In this document: positions 28,404 to 36,643 of the stretch, in pieces
Numbering within the stretch: the stretch's first letter is position 1
Layout: each line of letters opens with the position of its first letter
Source of the DNA: Hippasteria phrygiana
Taxonomy: Eukaryota > Echinodermata > Asteroidea > Valvatida > Goniasteridae
NCBI GenBank assembly: GCA_037893225.1
Contig: JAZGUH010000186.1
Span: 558,001 to 622,000 of the forward strand
Direction: 5' to 3'
DNA: 64,000 bases
Position numbers and translations under genes: made by a program
The notes under the pieces: model-generated
Told to the model about the DNA's origin: nothing
Seen by the model: the letters and a program-made list of their open reading frames with translations, nothing else
Database searches by the model: none

Positions 28404-29105
28404 ATGATCAAGTCGATAGAATCTCTAAGCACGTTATCTCAAGAACCTCATCCAACAGTAGCTGCTACACCCAGCTTAGTGACGACTGTAGCTACGACCC
28501 CAGAAGCAACTATGCCTAAAAATAGACTTTTAGGCGTAGTTGCTTCCGGTGATTCTAAAAAATATTTCGGTAAAGAATACTCCGTCAATGAAATAGAGAG
28601 CTTGACCGCTGAAAAACAAGAAAAGCTGTATAAAAGATACGAAGCCAAGCTCGGTAAAGAAATGATAGTCAGTTTGGGGAGTTGCGTGTTGACCTTTTAC
28701 GCAAAAGCTTTAGGCGCGACTTTGCCGCTGGCTTCGCCATTCGGTTATAAACTTTGTTTAGATTCTGAAGAAGCCCTCGTTAACGACTTAGAAAAAGATC
28801 CCGTTATTTCTAGCAGCTTGTCCAGTTTACTTTGTGAAGTGCATTACAATTATGGGGTTTATTTATCTCCTTTGGTGGCTATGTTGATCACGACTAAACA
28901 TTTACAGGTAGATAGTAGTAATAATAGCGTTACAAATAATAATAGTATTACTATAAAAGATGAGTCTAGAAACGACAACGACGGATCAAGTAGCAGAGAC
29001 CCCCCAGCCTCCCCAAGAGACTCCCCAAGAGCCGGCTCAGCCTCCCCAAGAGCCGGCTCAGTCGGCTCTATCAAGAGTCACAAAAAAAAGAGCAAAAGAC
29101 CCTAA
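28404..29105 (+). CDS. 233-aa Polinton-B protein, function unknown
   Basis: Starts in the context TTTTAAATGATC. Thr/Ser-rich N-terminus (~40 residues), a conserved-looking helical core (residues ~50-170, including YGVYLSPLVAML), then a low-complexity acidic/Asn-rich segment and a basic tail with tandem SPRAGSA repeats and KSHKKKSKR. The tail suggests nucleic acid binding or a disordered virion protein. The last 146 nt overlap the next ORF in another frame. No family is recognised with certainty. Confidence 0.65.
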   Translation: MIKSIESLSTLSQEPHPTVAATPSLVTTVATTPEATMPKNRLLGVVASGDSKKYFGKEYSVNEIESLTAEKQEKLYKRYEAKLGKEMIVSLGSCVLTFYAKALGATLPLASPFGYKLCLDSEEALVNDLEKDPVISSSLSSLLCEVHYNYGVYLSPLVAMLITTKHLQVDSSNNSVTNNNSITIKDESRNDNDGSSSRDPPASPRDSPRAGSASPRAGSVGSIKSHKKKSKRP

Positions 29106-29388
29106 AAGAGTAGAGCAAGGTAAAAAACTGGCTGAAAGAAACAGAAAGATGAAAGAACAAATACAAAAAATGCAAAGTATAGAAGAAGAAGCTCCCCAGC
29201 AAACGCCAGCGCTAACGATGAGAGACATTCCGAGCTGGGGATATGCGATAGTTGGTTTGGTTGTTTTAGGAATTGGATATCTCGCGTTTAAAAAGAGTAA
29301 ACCTGTAGATTCGCAGCGAGAGGTGGGGGTAGGGGTTACGATCGCAACTTCAATCCCTAAAGTTGAAGAACTATTAGAAATGGAATAA
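28960..29388 (+). CDS. 142-aa single-pass membrane protein overlapping the previous gene
   Basis: ATG 28,960 lies inside the previous gene in another frame. The N-terminal ~35 residues are Pro/Gln/Glu repeats (PPQEPAQ) encoded by the same repeat that gives SPRAGSA in the other frame. A basic helix follows (KKRAKDPKRVEQGKKLAERN), then a membrane segment (WGYAIVGLVVLGIGYLAF) and a Val/Glu tail. Small basic membrane proteins of this type recur in Polintons. The overlap argues for a compact, virus-like gene layout. Role unknown. Confidence 0.65.
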   Translation: MSLETTTTDQVAETPQPPQETPQEPAQPPQEPAQSALSRVTKKRAKDPKRVEQGKKLAERNRKMKEQIQKMQSIEEEAPQQTPALTMRDIPSWGYAIVGLVVLGIGYLAFKKSKPVDSQREVGVGVTIATSIPKVEELLEME

Positions 29389-29420
29389 ATAAAAAATAAA
29401 AAAATGTTAGTACAAGTAAA

Positions 29421-29654
29421 ATGGATACTAAAAACGTTGCAAATACTCTTTATCACGGCGCTGTGTTGAGTTTGTTGACCGTAGGTTATACTATGTTGAG
29501 TAAAAAACTTTTGAAAATTAAGCCCGCCGATTTAGGAAAGTTAGACGTAGAAGATACGGTTAAAATCACCGCTATGGTAGGTAGCGCTCTAGCTACTCAG
29601 ACTTGGTTGGTGAGCCAAGGAATAATTCCTCAGAATGTGGTAAATACTACGTAA
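29421..29654 (+). CDS. 77-aa small membrane protein of Polinton-B
   Basis: Starts at AAGTAAAATGG. Two hydrophobic stretches (GAVLSLLTVGYTML and TAMVGSALATQTWLV) surround a polar loop with KIKPADLGKLDVEDTVKI. It resembles a short conserved membrane protein of Polintons in other marine invertebrates. It lies between two other membrane-protein genes, 32 and 25 bp away. Role unknown, probably virion membrane. Confidence 0.65.
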   Translation: MDTKNVANTLYHGAVLSLLTVGYTMLSKKLLKIKPADLGKLDVEDTVKITAMVGSALATQTWLVSQGIIPQNVVNTT

Positions 29655-29662
29655 AATATAAA

Positions 29663-29682
29663 ATATACGACTTTATAAAATG
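29663..29682 (+). promoter_or_regulatory. Conserved start-site motif, copy 1
   Basis: ATATACGACTTTATAAAATG, with the final ATG as the start codon of the 472-aa gene. It is identical to 31,098-31,117. A weaker version, TTAACGACTTATTAAAAATG, leads the gene at 25,555. Likely a late-type promoter/initiator of the element. Confidence 0.6.
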
Positions 29683-31098
29683 GCTGAAGGTGGAGAATTT
29701 ATACCTGTGGATGAAATGGGTCGAGAAGACAAACGAGAAGATGCCGATGCTGATTTTAAAGATGCCAATGGCGACGATGATTTAGGAATAGACCCCGACC
29801 GTGATTATGAATTAGACAGACCGGCTGAACCACAACCACCTGAGACGATTGATGAAGCTGGTGATATTATAGATAGACATCGTGATATGTATAAAAAAGG
29901 TTTAGCTAATGATTTTTATGATGCTTGGTTGGGGGGAAAATACGTCTTAGTTAGATCAAAACTCATTAGGTACGAACTTTTTACTAAAGATAAAAATGGT
30001 AGTTACTACGACGGTGTTAGATTGACTAGTAAAGTTAATCATGATAAATATATAGCTGAATCGACGTTAAAAAAAAACTTTAAAGAGAAGTATCCGAACG
30101 GAAACTTTACTACATTTTTAAAAAAAGATTTGGGTTTATTAACAGAAAAAGAACGTGACATGCAAGAATTAGAAGAATATATAGATGATGCTGTTTCTAT
30201 CCACGTCACTCCAAAACGACAACTTGAGATAGCTAACGGTCTGCACGATCACTTAAAAAGTATGTATGGGCCCGATTTTGGAACCGATGGTTATACAATT
30301 CCTCCTCAACCGAGAGAAGTAGATGCTCAAGCGCAAACTGAAACCGGTAGATATACAATTCCTCCCCCTCAACCGAGAGAAGTAGATGCTCAAGCGCAAA
30401 CTGCGGGGTTAAATTACAGAGAACTTGTAGCTTTAGACAAAAAACTACAAACTATTAGCGGTAATGTCGAATTAAATTTAGCCGAACTGAGTAAACTATA
30501 CGATAGACGCAAGGAGATAAAAACAGCCCTCGAAGTAGTAGAATCCGATAATGAGATGCAAGACTTAATGATAGAACAAGACAATATTGAAGATGAAATA
30601 GAGGGTAGATTAAGACTCAAGCACGACCTTAAACTAAACATGAATGATCAATTCGCTAGAATCAAAGAAACGATTAATAAAATATTAGAAAGAGATACCT
30701 CGCTAAGAGAAAAGATTAGAATTCTGTTTCGAGAACAAGGTGTGACGGTCGTTAGTATATTGGCCGCATTTGCTTTAGCTATAAGTACGATCGTTGCTTC
30801 TTTGGTGGCTGCTATTGGTGGGGGTGCTGCAGCGGTTGTTCCTGCTCCGACTCCTACGCCTAAGCCCGGAGGCAACGTGAAAGATTGGATAAGTAACCAT
30901 TTACTTAATTTACTTAATTTGCTAAAAAAGCTGGGGGGTAACTTATTAGCCGCTTTACCGGGTATTTTGGGCGGTATCGCGAGTTGGTTGTTTAATCTAT
31001 TGAGCAAGAGTGTCGGTTGGTTGGCGGAGCACGTGTGGGCATTATTGGTAGGTGTCGGTGCTTTGATTCTCGTATACATGCAAAAAAAATTAAAATAA
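29680..31098 (+). CDS. 472-aa coiled-coil membrane protein of Polinton-B
   Basis: Acidic N-terminus (~60 residues), a globular part with GGKYVLVRSKLIRYELF, a tandem 20-residue duplication around YTIPPQPREVDAQAQTE (DNA about 30,290-30,345 and 30,350-30,405), long coiled coils (residues ~245-345), then three hydrophobic segments: TVVSILAAFALAISTIVASL, LGGNLLAALPGILGGIASWL and HVWALLVGVGALILVYM. The hydrophobic segments with coiled coils could suit membrane remodelling or anchoring in the virion; this is inference only. It recurs in Polinton-like elements of marine invertebrates. ORF intact. Confidence 0.7.
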   Translation: MAEGGEFIPVDEMGREDKREDADADFKDANGDDDLGIDPDRDYELDRPAEPQPPETIDEAGDIIDRHRDMYKKGLANDFYDAWLGGKYVLVRSKLIRYELFTKDKNGSYYDGVRLTSKVNHDKYIAESTLKKNFKEKYPNGNFTTFLKKDLGLLTEKERDMQELEEYIDDAVSIHVTPKRQLEIANGLHDHLKSMYGPDFGTDGYTIPPQPREVDAQAQTETGRYTIPPPQPREVDAQAQTAGLNYRELVALDKKLQTISGNVELNLAELSKLYDRRKEIKTALEVVESDNEMQDLMIEQDNIEDEIEGRLRLKHDLKLNMNDQFARIKETINKILERDTSLREKIRILFREQGVTVVSILAAFALAISTIVASLVAAIGGGAAAVVPAPTPTPKPGGNVKDWISNHLLNLLNLLKKLGGNLLAALPGILGGIASWLFNLLSKSVGWLAEHVWALLVGVGALILVYMQKKLK

Positions 31099-31117
31099 TA
31101 TACGACTTTATAAAATG
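31098..31117 (+). promoter_or_regulatory. Conserved start-site motif, copy 2
   Basis: Identical to 29,663-29,682 and ends in the ATG of the 211-aa gene. It begins at the stop codon of the 472-aa gene, so the promoter is squeezed into the intergenic gap. Confidence 0.6.
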
Positions 31118-31750
31118 ACCGCAGAATCCGTTTACCCTAAATTGCCCGTTGTCCCGAGTGAAACGAACGAGTCTTCAGTCTTTAGGTTAAATAAAATCGA
31201 ACGAGTGCAAAAAGAGATAGCCAACGAGAGAGATAAGAGAGAACGGTTGCACAAAAAGTATAATAAAATTATTAACTGTTTATCTAACGCAGAGACCGTT
31301 ATAGAATGTTTAGGAGCTTTATCCGGTACAATAGGCATAGTCAGCGTTGTCGGTGTCATTAGTATACCTATAGGCGTGGTGTTAGAAGGATTAGCTATAG
31401 GATGCGTGGGTGTAAGTTTGGCATTAAAACGATTTAGTAAAAAGTTTAGAGGTAAAGCTAAGAAACACGATGAGATTAGAGTAGTAGCCGAAACAAAATT
31501 AAATACGATAAATGAATTAGTGTCTCAGGCTGTAGACGATGGTGATGTAAGTCACGAAGAATTTGCTTTGATCAACGATGAATTAAGAAAGTTTTACGGA
31601 ATGAAAGAAGCTATTAGGACACAAACTAAAGCGAGAGAAGAGTCCGTTTCTAACCAAAAAGAAATAGACGATGAGGTTGAAAAGAAAGTTGTCGAGCTTC
31701 TAGCGAAAGAAAAAAAAGATCTTATCGCAAAACTTACAACTTTAGATTAG
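31115..31750 (+). CDS. 211-aa membrane protein of Polinton-B
   Basis: An N-terminal polar part, a basic coiled-coil-like helix (residues ~25-60), a hydrophobic hairpin region (IGIVSVVGVISIPIGVVLEGLAIG and following), then a long charged helical tail with the segment KAKKHDEIRVVAETKLNTI. The protein type recurs in Polintons of invertebrates; function unknown. After the stop, another frame continues open to 31,863 and may be the original C-terminus (see separate entry). Confidence 0.7.
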   Translation: MTAESVYPKLPVVPSETNESSVFRLNKIERVQKEIANERDKRERLHKKYNKIINCLSNAETVIECLGALSGTIGIVSVVGVISIPIGVVLEGLAIGCVGVSLALKRFSKKFRGKAKKHDEIRVVAETKLNTINELVSQAVDDGDVSHEEFALINDELRKFYGMKEAIRTQTKAREESVSNQKEIDDEVEKKVVELLAKEKKDLIAKLTTLD

Positions 31751-31863
31751 AAATATGTAAAGAGTACGAGCGTGATTCTAACGTGAGTATAGATGAGCCT
31801 CCTAGCTACACAAGTGCTCAAGAGAGTTTAGAGACTAGGCCTAGCGCTCCTTGCAAAGAGTAG
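31737..31863 (+). other. Possible displaced C-terminal tail with a PPSY motif
   Basis: In the frame ending at TAG 31,861-31,863 there is LEICKEYERD and then EPPSYTSAQ, with PPSY at 31,798-31,809. It directly follows the 211-aa ORF in a different frame, so a small indel near 31,740 may have cut it off. PPxY motifs recruit WW-domain ubiquitin ligases in several virus groups. Coding status is uncertain. Confidence 0.4.
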
Positions 31864-31880
31864 TTGTAGTTAGTAACACA

Positions 31881-31925
31881 AAAAAAACCTCATCTCTACA
31901 CTCAGTAGAGGTGAGGGTTTTTTTT
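31881..31925 (+). terminator. Hairpin followed by T-run next to the right TIR
   Basis: CCTCATCTCTAC and TAGAGGTGAGGG form an 11-12-bp stem with one bulge and a short loop (ACTCA), flanked by A7 and T11 that extend the pairing. It sits between the last gene and the right TIR. It could act in transcription termination or be a terminal structure. Confidence 0.5.
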
Positions 31926-32189
31926 TTTGCCTTATGACAAATCATGTTATTTTAGAGCAATATCTTTTTCGCCGGGCGCCCCGGCGTTTTAGTACGCTTG
32001 TGGACTATGGAAAACACTTTTTATTTTCTTGATTTTGTGAAAATTTTGGTGTGTAGTACCCCAGCAAAATTTTGGGCGATTTTTAGACTATTTTTGTTTT
32101 AAAAAAAATTGACGTATGTACCCACAGCAAAATTAGAGAGAAAAGTGAAAAAACAGGAAATGACATAGAACCGGCATCTTCTATACTAC
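31921..32189. repeat. Polinton-B right terminal inverted repeat
   Basis: Partner of 17,324-17,583. It ends ...CTATACTAC followed by the TGGAGC target copy. Confidence 0.9.
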
Positions 32190-32195
32190 TGGAGC

Positions 32196-33206
32196 CTTCA
32201 AAACTGGTTCAGTCGCTAGCATACTTTTTACTAGCTCAAATGCTTGTTTGCACTCTTCTGTCCAGATAAATTTGTTTTTCTTGCTGAGCAAATTGGTCAG
32301 CGGAGCCACAACATCTGAAAAATTTACACACAATTTTCGATAGTAGCCAGCCATACCGAGAAAACGCATCAAGTCCTTTTTGTTGGCTGGCTGTGGAAAA
32401 CTAAAAATTGCTTCAACTTTAGCTTTGACAGGCTGAACCTCACCTTGGCCAATAACGTGACCCAAGAAAGTAACTTTAGCTTTAACTAATTGACTTTTCG
32501 CAAGATTTACTGTCAACTTGACTTCAGTTAATCTTTCAAACAGAGCACGGATATTTTCCATATGCTCATCCCAGGTATCATTAAATAGAACAATATCATC
32601 AATGTACACTTCAGTGTTTGGTAAACCCCTAATTACATTATTCATCAACCTTTGAAATGTCGCAGGTGCATTCTTCAAACCAAAAGGGAGAACCTTGTAT
32701 TGATATAAACCTTGAGGGGTCACAAAAGCAGAAACTTGTTTCGCACGAGGAGTGAGTGGGACCTGCCAGTATCCCTTTAACAAATCAAAAGTGGTCACAA
32801 ATTTGGCTTTGCCAATGTGATCAATACAGTCGTCTACTCTAGGCAGTGGATACGTATCAGACTTTGATACCGAGTTCACCTTTCTAAAATCTGTACAGAA
32901 CCTAAATGAAGAGTCAGATTTGGGAACCAAAATGCATGGTGAACTCCAATTACTGTTACTCTCCTCGATAATGCCATTCTCTTTCATGTATTTAAGCTCC
33001 TCATTCATTTGTACCTGCTTAAATGGCCCAACTCTGTAGGGGTGCTGTTTAATGGGCGTGGCATCCCCAACATCAATATCATGAAATGCAGTATCAGTTT
33101 GACCTGGGACATCTGGAAATAAATGTGAATACTCTTGTATTATATTGGACATCTTAGATTGCTGTTCAGAAGTCAAATGATTTAACTTGTCACTCAAGTT
33201 TGACAA
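32196..33206 (-). pseudogene. Gypsy reverse transcriptase (Gmr1-like), cut by Polinton-B
   Basis: Motifs of Ty3/Gypsy RT in order: KENGIIEESNSNWSSPCILV, FRFCTDFRKVN, FDLLKGYWQVPL, VLPFGLKNAPATFQRLMN, catalytic YIDD at residues 201-204, and FLGHVIGQGEV. The RT-RNase H connection (FIWTEECKQAFELVKSML) is present just before the insertion. Upstream it overlaps the end of the integrase ORF by 17 nt in another frame, which may be a frameshift site or a small mutation. The remaining RNase H is at 16,928-17,317. Confidence 0.92.
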
Positions 33207-35097
33207 AACTTGTGAAATTTTTCAACCTGAAACCGGTACCTGGAATGTCAGCCGATTGATCAACCTCATTCTCATCAGGATTTACAACCTCAACATTTAC
33301 GCTGCAAACGTTGACAGTCGTTTCCTTTTTGTCCGATTTCTCAGGATTTCTGTCCTGATACCCTTTTAGCATGTTGATGTGACAAACTCGTTTCTGTTTA
33401 CGCCTATCAGGTGTACAAATCAAGTAATCTACATCATTGATCTTACGGTCAATTACATACGGTCCACTATAACGAGCTTTTAATGGCTGACCTGGCAATG
33501 GCAATAAAACTAAAACCTTATCCCCAGGACTGAAGCTACGGATTTTTGACTTCTTGTCATACCATGTTTTCATGCCCTGTTGAGTGGCTTTCATACTAGA
33601 TTGGGCCAACTCGCATGCTCCATGCAAGCGGTCCTTCAACTTTACAATGTAACTAAGGACATTATCTTCTGTTTTTTCAGATAACCATTTTTCTTTAACT
33701 AATTTCAATGGTCCTCTGACAGTCCGGCCAAAAACCAGCTCAAAGGGACTGAACCCTAGTGATTCTTGCACAACTTCTCGAACTGCAAATAGCAACAAAG
33801 GGATTCCTTCATCCCAATCTTTGTCATTATCAATGCAATAACTCCTAATCATGGATTTGAGAGTTTGATGAAAACGCTCCATGGCTCCTTGGCTTTGCGG
33901 GTGATACGCACTGGAAGTAATTTGATCAATACCTAAAGCGTACAACTGTTCTTGGAACAATCTAGAGGTGAAATTACTTCCCTGATCACTCTGGACAACT
34001 TTTGGTAGTCCAAAATGTGTGAAAAAACCTCTCAGAGCTTCACCAACTGGTTTAGCCTTAATTGACCTAAGTGGAATCGCTTCTGCGTATCTGGTCGACG
34101 CACACATGATCGTTAGTAAATATTCATGACCTGACCTAGTCTTTGGCAAAGGCCCCACACAATCTACAATCACTCGGCTAAACGGCTCTTCAAATGTAGG
34201 TATAGGTTGCAATGGTGCACGTGTAGGATTTTGGTTGGGTTTTCCAGCAATCTGACAAGTATGACATGTACGGCAATATTGAGCAACCGAGTTTCGGATA
34301 CCAGGCCAATAAAAATGTTGCAAAATTCTATCGCATGTTTTAGTGACACCCAAGTGTCCCGACATAGGAATGTCATGAGCTAAACCTAAAACATGTGAAC
34401 GGTAACAAGTCGGAACCACTACTTGATACAAGACCTTCCACTCATTATCTGCGGGCACATCTGGCGGTCGCCATTTGCGCATGAGCACACCTGACTTCAT
34501 AAAGAAACAAACAGGGAGACTACTTGCTTCAGTTTCAGTGTGTGCTTGGTTAAATAGAGTCAACAAATCAGGATCCTTACTTTGTTCGGATATTAGTTGT
34601 TCTCTACTTAAGAAAATGTCAGAGCATACACCCAACTCACTCATTAAGGCCGAGCCCTTAGTATTCCGAGGAGCAGTGTGATTCTCAACACTGGAAGAAT
34701 TGAAACAATCCTTATCAAAAGAAACCCTAGGGATTTCATCATCTGGTAGACTAGACATGAAAGTCTCGGAAATGTCCAAGTCTACATTAGTATGATCTGG
34801 TGCCTTAGATTTACAACTCATAGATCGAGTTGTCACACAAGCGGGGAAAATACCAGGAAATTCTTCCTCCAATAACCTAGTATTATTATCAGAACAAGGC
34901 ACACTAGACATACAAGGTTCTACAACTACTCTAGTACCAGCCACTTCATTACCTAGTAGTAGTGTTATACCATTGAGCCCTGGGGGCAATTTGGGGGTTA
35001 CACCCACAGTCATAGGACCAGAAACTAAGTCCGACTGTAAATACAAATGATGGAGAGGCACATCAAAAGATTCACCGTTTATACCCGTAATGCACAC
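33190..35097 (-). CDS. Gypsy integrase (located upstream of RT), with preceding protease-distal region
   Basis: 635 codons in the open frame; the first codon used is GTG and is only the limit of the frame. Residues ~1-60 complete the retropepsin (ITLLLGNEVAG). The zinc-binding HHCC domain is at ~241-281 (H241, H248, C278, C281). The DDE core has Asp312 (VIVDCVGPLP), Asp371 (VVQSDQGSNF) and Glu407 (GAMERFHQTL). A GPY/F-type module follows (ARYSGPYVIDRKI). Location ahead of RT is the hallmark of Gmr1-like elements. It inserts the reverse-transcribed DNA. Apart from frame changes at its ends I see no stops. Confidence 0.92.
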   Translation of the reverse strand: MCITGINGESFDVPLHHLYLQSDLVSGPMTVGVTPKLPPGLNGITLLLGNEVAGTRVVVEPCMSSVPCSDNNTRLLEEEFPGIFPACVTTRSMSCKSKAPDHTNVDLDISETFMSSLPDDEIPRVSFDKDCFNSSSVENHTAPRNTKGSALMSELGVCSDIFLSREQLISEQSKDPDLLTLFNQAHTETEASSLPVCFFMKSGVLMRKWRPPDVPADNEWKVLYQVVVPTCYRSHVLGLAHDIPMSGHLGVTKTCDRILQHFYWPGIRNSVAQYCRTCHTCQIAGKPNQNPTRAPLQPIPTFEEPFSRVIVDCVGPLPKTRSGHEYLLTIMCASTRYAEAIPLRSIKAKPVGEALRGFFTHFGLPKVVQSDQGSNFTSRLFQEQLYALGIDQITSSAYHPQSQGAMERFHQTLKSMIRSYCIDNDKDWDEGIPLLLFAVREVVQESLGFSPFELVFGRTVRGPLKLVKEKWLSEKTEDNVLSYIVKLKDRLHGACELAQSSMKATQQGMKTWYDKKSKIRSFSPGDKVLVLLPLPGQPLKARYSGPYVIDRKINDVDYLICTPDRRKQKRVCHINMLKGYQDRNPEKSDKKETTVNVCSVNVEVVNPDENEVDQSADIPGTGFRLKNFTSFVKLE

Positions 35098-35119
35098 CTC
35101 GGTGCCTACTGAAGACCCT

Positions 35120-35722
35120 TCAGTTCAAAGGAACCTCCCCTTTAAGTAACAAAGACTGAGCGGACCCCGTATCCCTCAAAATAGTTACTGGGTATTTTTG
35201 TGAATCAGAACGCTCATCAAGCGTCACAAATCCCTTTGTAATAAAGGGCAAAAACTCCTCTCGAATGTCGGAGGAAACCTCCTTATCGTTAAACTTGTTT
35301 AAATTCAAGCTTACACGAGGTGTACTAGTGGTAAAGGCAACAGGTTTAGACTCTGCTTGAGCCGCCTTTTTCTTTTCCAAAGCATAACAATTGGATATCG
35401 TATGCCCGAATTTCTTGCAGTACCTACATTGTACCGATTTTGTAGAGTCAAAAAAGCTTTTAGAAGTTGACTCTTTAGAACTTGCATCGGAGGCCGACTG
35501 CGATCTTGTCACAGTTTTTGACCTATTGTCGAAAACAGGTTTAGATTGACCGAAAGTTTTATGGTCTTTCTTTCGATCATAATGATCACCGTGCGAGAAA
35601 TTAGTTTTGTGTGTCAAAACGTAGTCATCCGCCAGCACGGCTGCTTTGTCTAACTCGGTAACATTTTGTTCTTCCAAGTGGGTTTTGACAGCATAAGGCA
35701 TACTACCTTTAAATTCCTCCAT
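35120..35722 (-). pseudogene. Gypsy gag C-terminus with zinc knuckle and start of protease
   Basis: Continues gag in a second frame (the frame extends upstream to about 35,800). It contains a CCHC knuckle (CRYCKKFGHTISNC) and then the retropepsin active site PVTILRDTGS. The frame breaks again between 35,120 and 35,097, after which the flap/ALGN-like region appears in the next ORF. The frame change from the preceding gag ORF lies in an A-run near 35,797, consistent with a 1-nt slippage mutation. Confidence 0.85.
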
Positions 35723-35727
35723 CAGGA

Positions 35728-36501
35728 TCAGCTGCTGTAACTTATCAAAGTCTTTCTCAATTTTGCATGACCTACACCACTTATCAAAACAAGATTTTTT
35801 TTCTCATAAGCAAACTCGATGTAGGTTTCATTTTCTTGTTTTCGTTTTTCTCGAAACTTCTGTCGATAGGCCTCTGGTACAAGTTCATAGGCTTTCAAAA
35901 TGGCAGCCTTGACTAAATCATAATCACCACATTTGTCAACAGGAAAGGTTGAATAAACCTCCTGTGCCTTTCCAACTAGTACACTTTGCAAAAGCAAAGT
36001 TAGCATATCTTTTGGCCACTCTAATCTATCCGCCACTTTTTCAAAGTGAGCAAAATATTTGTCCACATCTTTCTCCTTAAAGGGAGGTACCAATTTAATG
36101 AATTTGGTAGGATCAAATTTCTTTCCAGAAACATTAGAGCCCATTTGCTCCATTGATTTAGTTTGTTTCAGGTGAAATAATTCCATGTGCAATTTCTTTG
36201 TTTGTTCCATCTGAATTTCTAACTCCAACTGTTTTAGTTTAAGAGCAGTTTCATCAGAGTGACCACCGACATCTACCGAATGCTTTTCTTCAGCCATTGA
36301 TTCTTCCAAAATCCCTTCATCAACAAGATGTTCTAAAATCACTGCCCGAATGTCAGCCTTTTTCATGCTGGCAGCTACAGTAATCTTGTAATGCTTGGCA
36401 ACTTCGAACAACTCGTACCTTTTTAAACAAAACACTTTGTCCTCCGAGGGACTCTCTTCGAAGTCGGCGACAAAGTCTAGTACTGAAAACTTTTGCGCCA
36501 T
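35728..36501 (-). pseudogene. Gypsy gag, N-terminal and capsid part, frameshifted
   Basis: 257 aa from ATG 36,501. The N-terminal ~100 residues are charged and helical, with a Gln/Lys/Leu-rich coiled coil near residues 85-115. The capsid-like region includes FDPTKFIKLVPPFKEKDVDKYFAHFE and a SCAN-like helical bundle (LLLQSVLVGKAQEVYSTFPV), typical of Gypsy/Mag Gag proteins. The true frame is lost at an A-run near 35,797; the residues after that point (NLVLISGVGH onward) are out of frame. Confidence 0.85.
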
Positions 36502-36643
36502 GTTGATAATTGCTGGTTAAACAACAAAGTGATTTTGTTCACTTTAGATTTTCCAAGTGAAATTGAAACAAATTGTATTTTCAAAATGGCTTGGGAATTC
36601 GCTGAATTTTGTTCAGTTCGTTTCCCGGACCAGCCCCCAATTC

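Larger units (their letters stand above)
17324..32189 (+). mobile_element. Polinton-B, complete second Polinton/Maverick (14,866 bp) nested in the Gypsy pol
   Basis: Terminal inverted repeats of about 265 bp (17,324-17,583 and 31,921-32,189) begin AGTAGTATAGAAGATGCC on the left. TGGAGC flanks both sides (17,318-17,323 and 32,190-32,195), the 6-bp duplication expected for Polintons; the left end has one extra A, so 5 bp with AG/CT termini is an equal reading. Genes in order: PolB (+), two penton-like (-), 506-aa protein (+), integrase (-), 154-aa protein (+), MCP (+), ATPase (+), then five to six small or mid-sized plus-strand genes. Codon use is A/T-rich and uniform, unlike the Gypsy host. 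PolB, MCP and one penton gene carry lesions, so the copy is probably inactive. Confidence 0.93.

Noticed and set aside
28448..28648. Minus-strand ORF antisense to the 233-aa gene
   Set aside because: Low-complexity mirror of the plus-strand frame.
17324..32189. Integrated giant virus or bacterial prophage segment
   Set aside because: TIRs, 6-bp duplication, protein-primed-type PolB and retroviral-type integrase define a Polinton; no tail, terminase or NCLDV core genes beyond the shared ATPase/MCP type are present.
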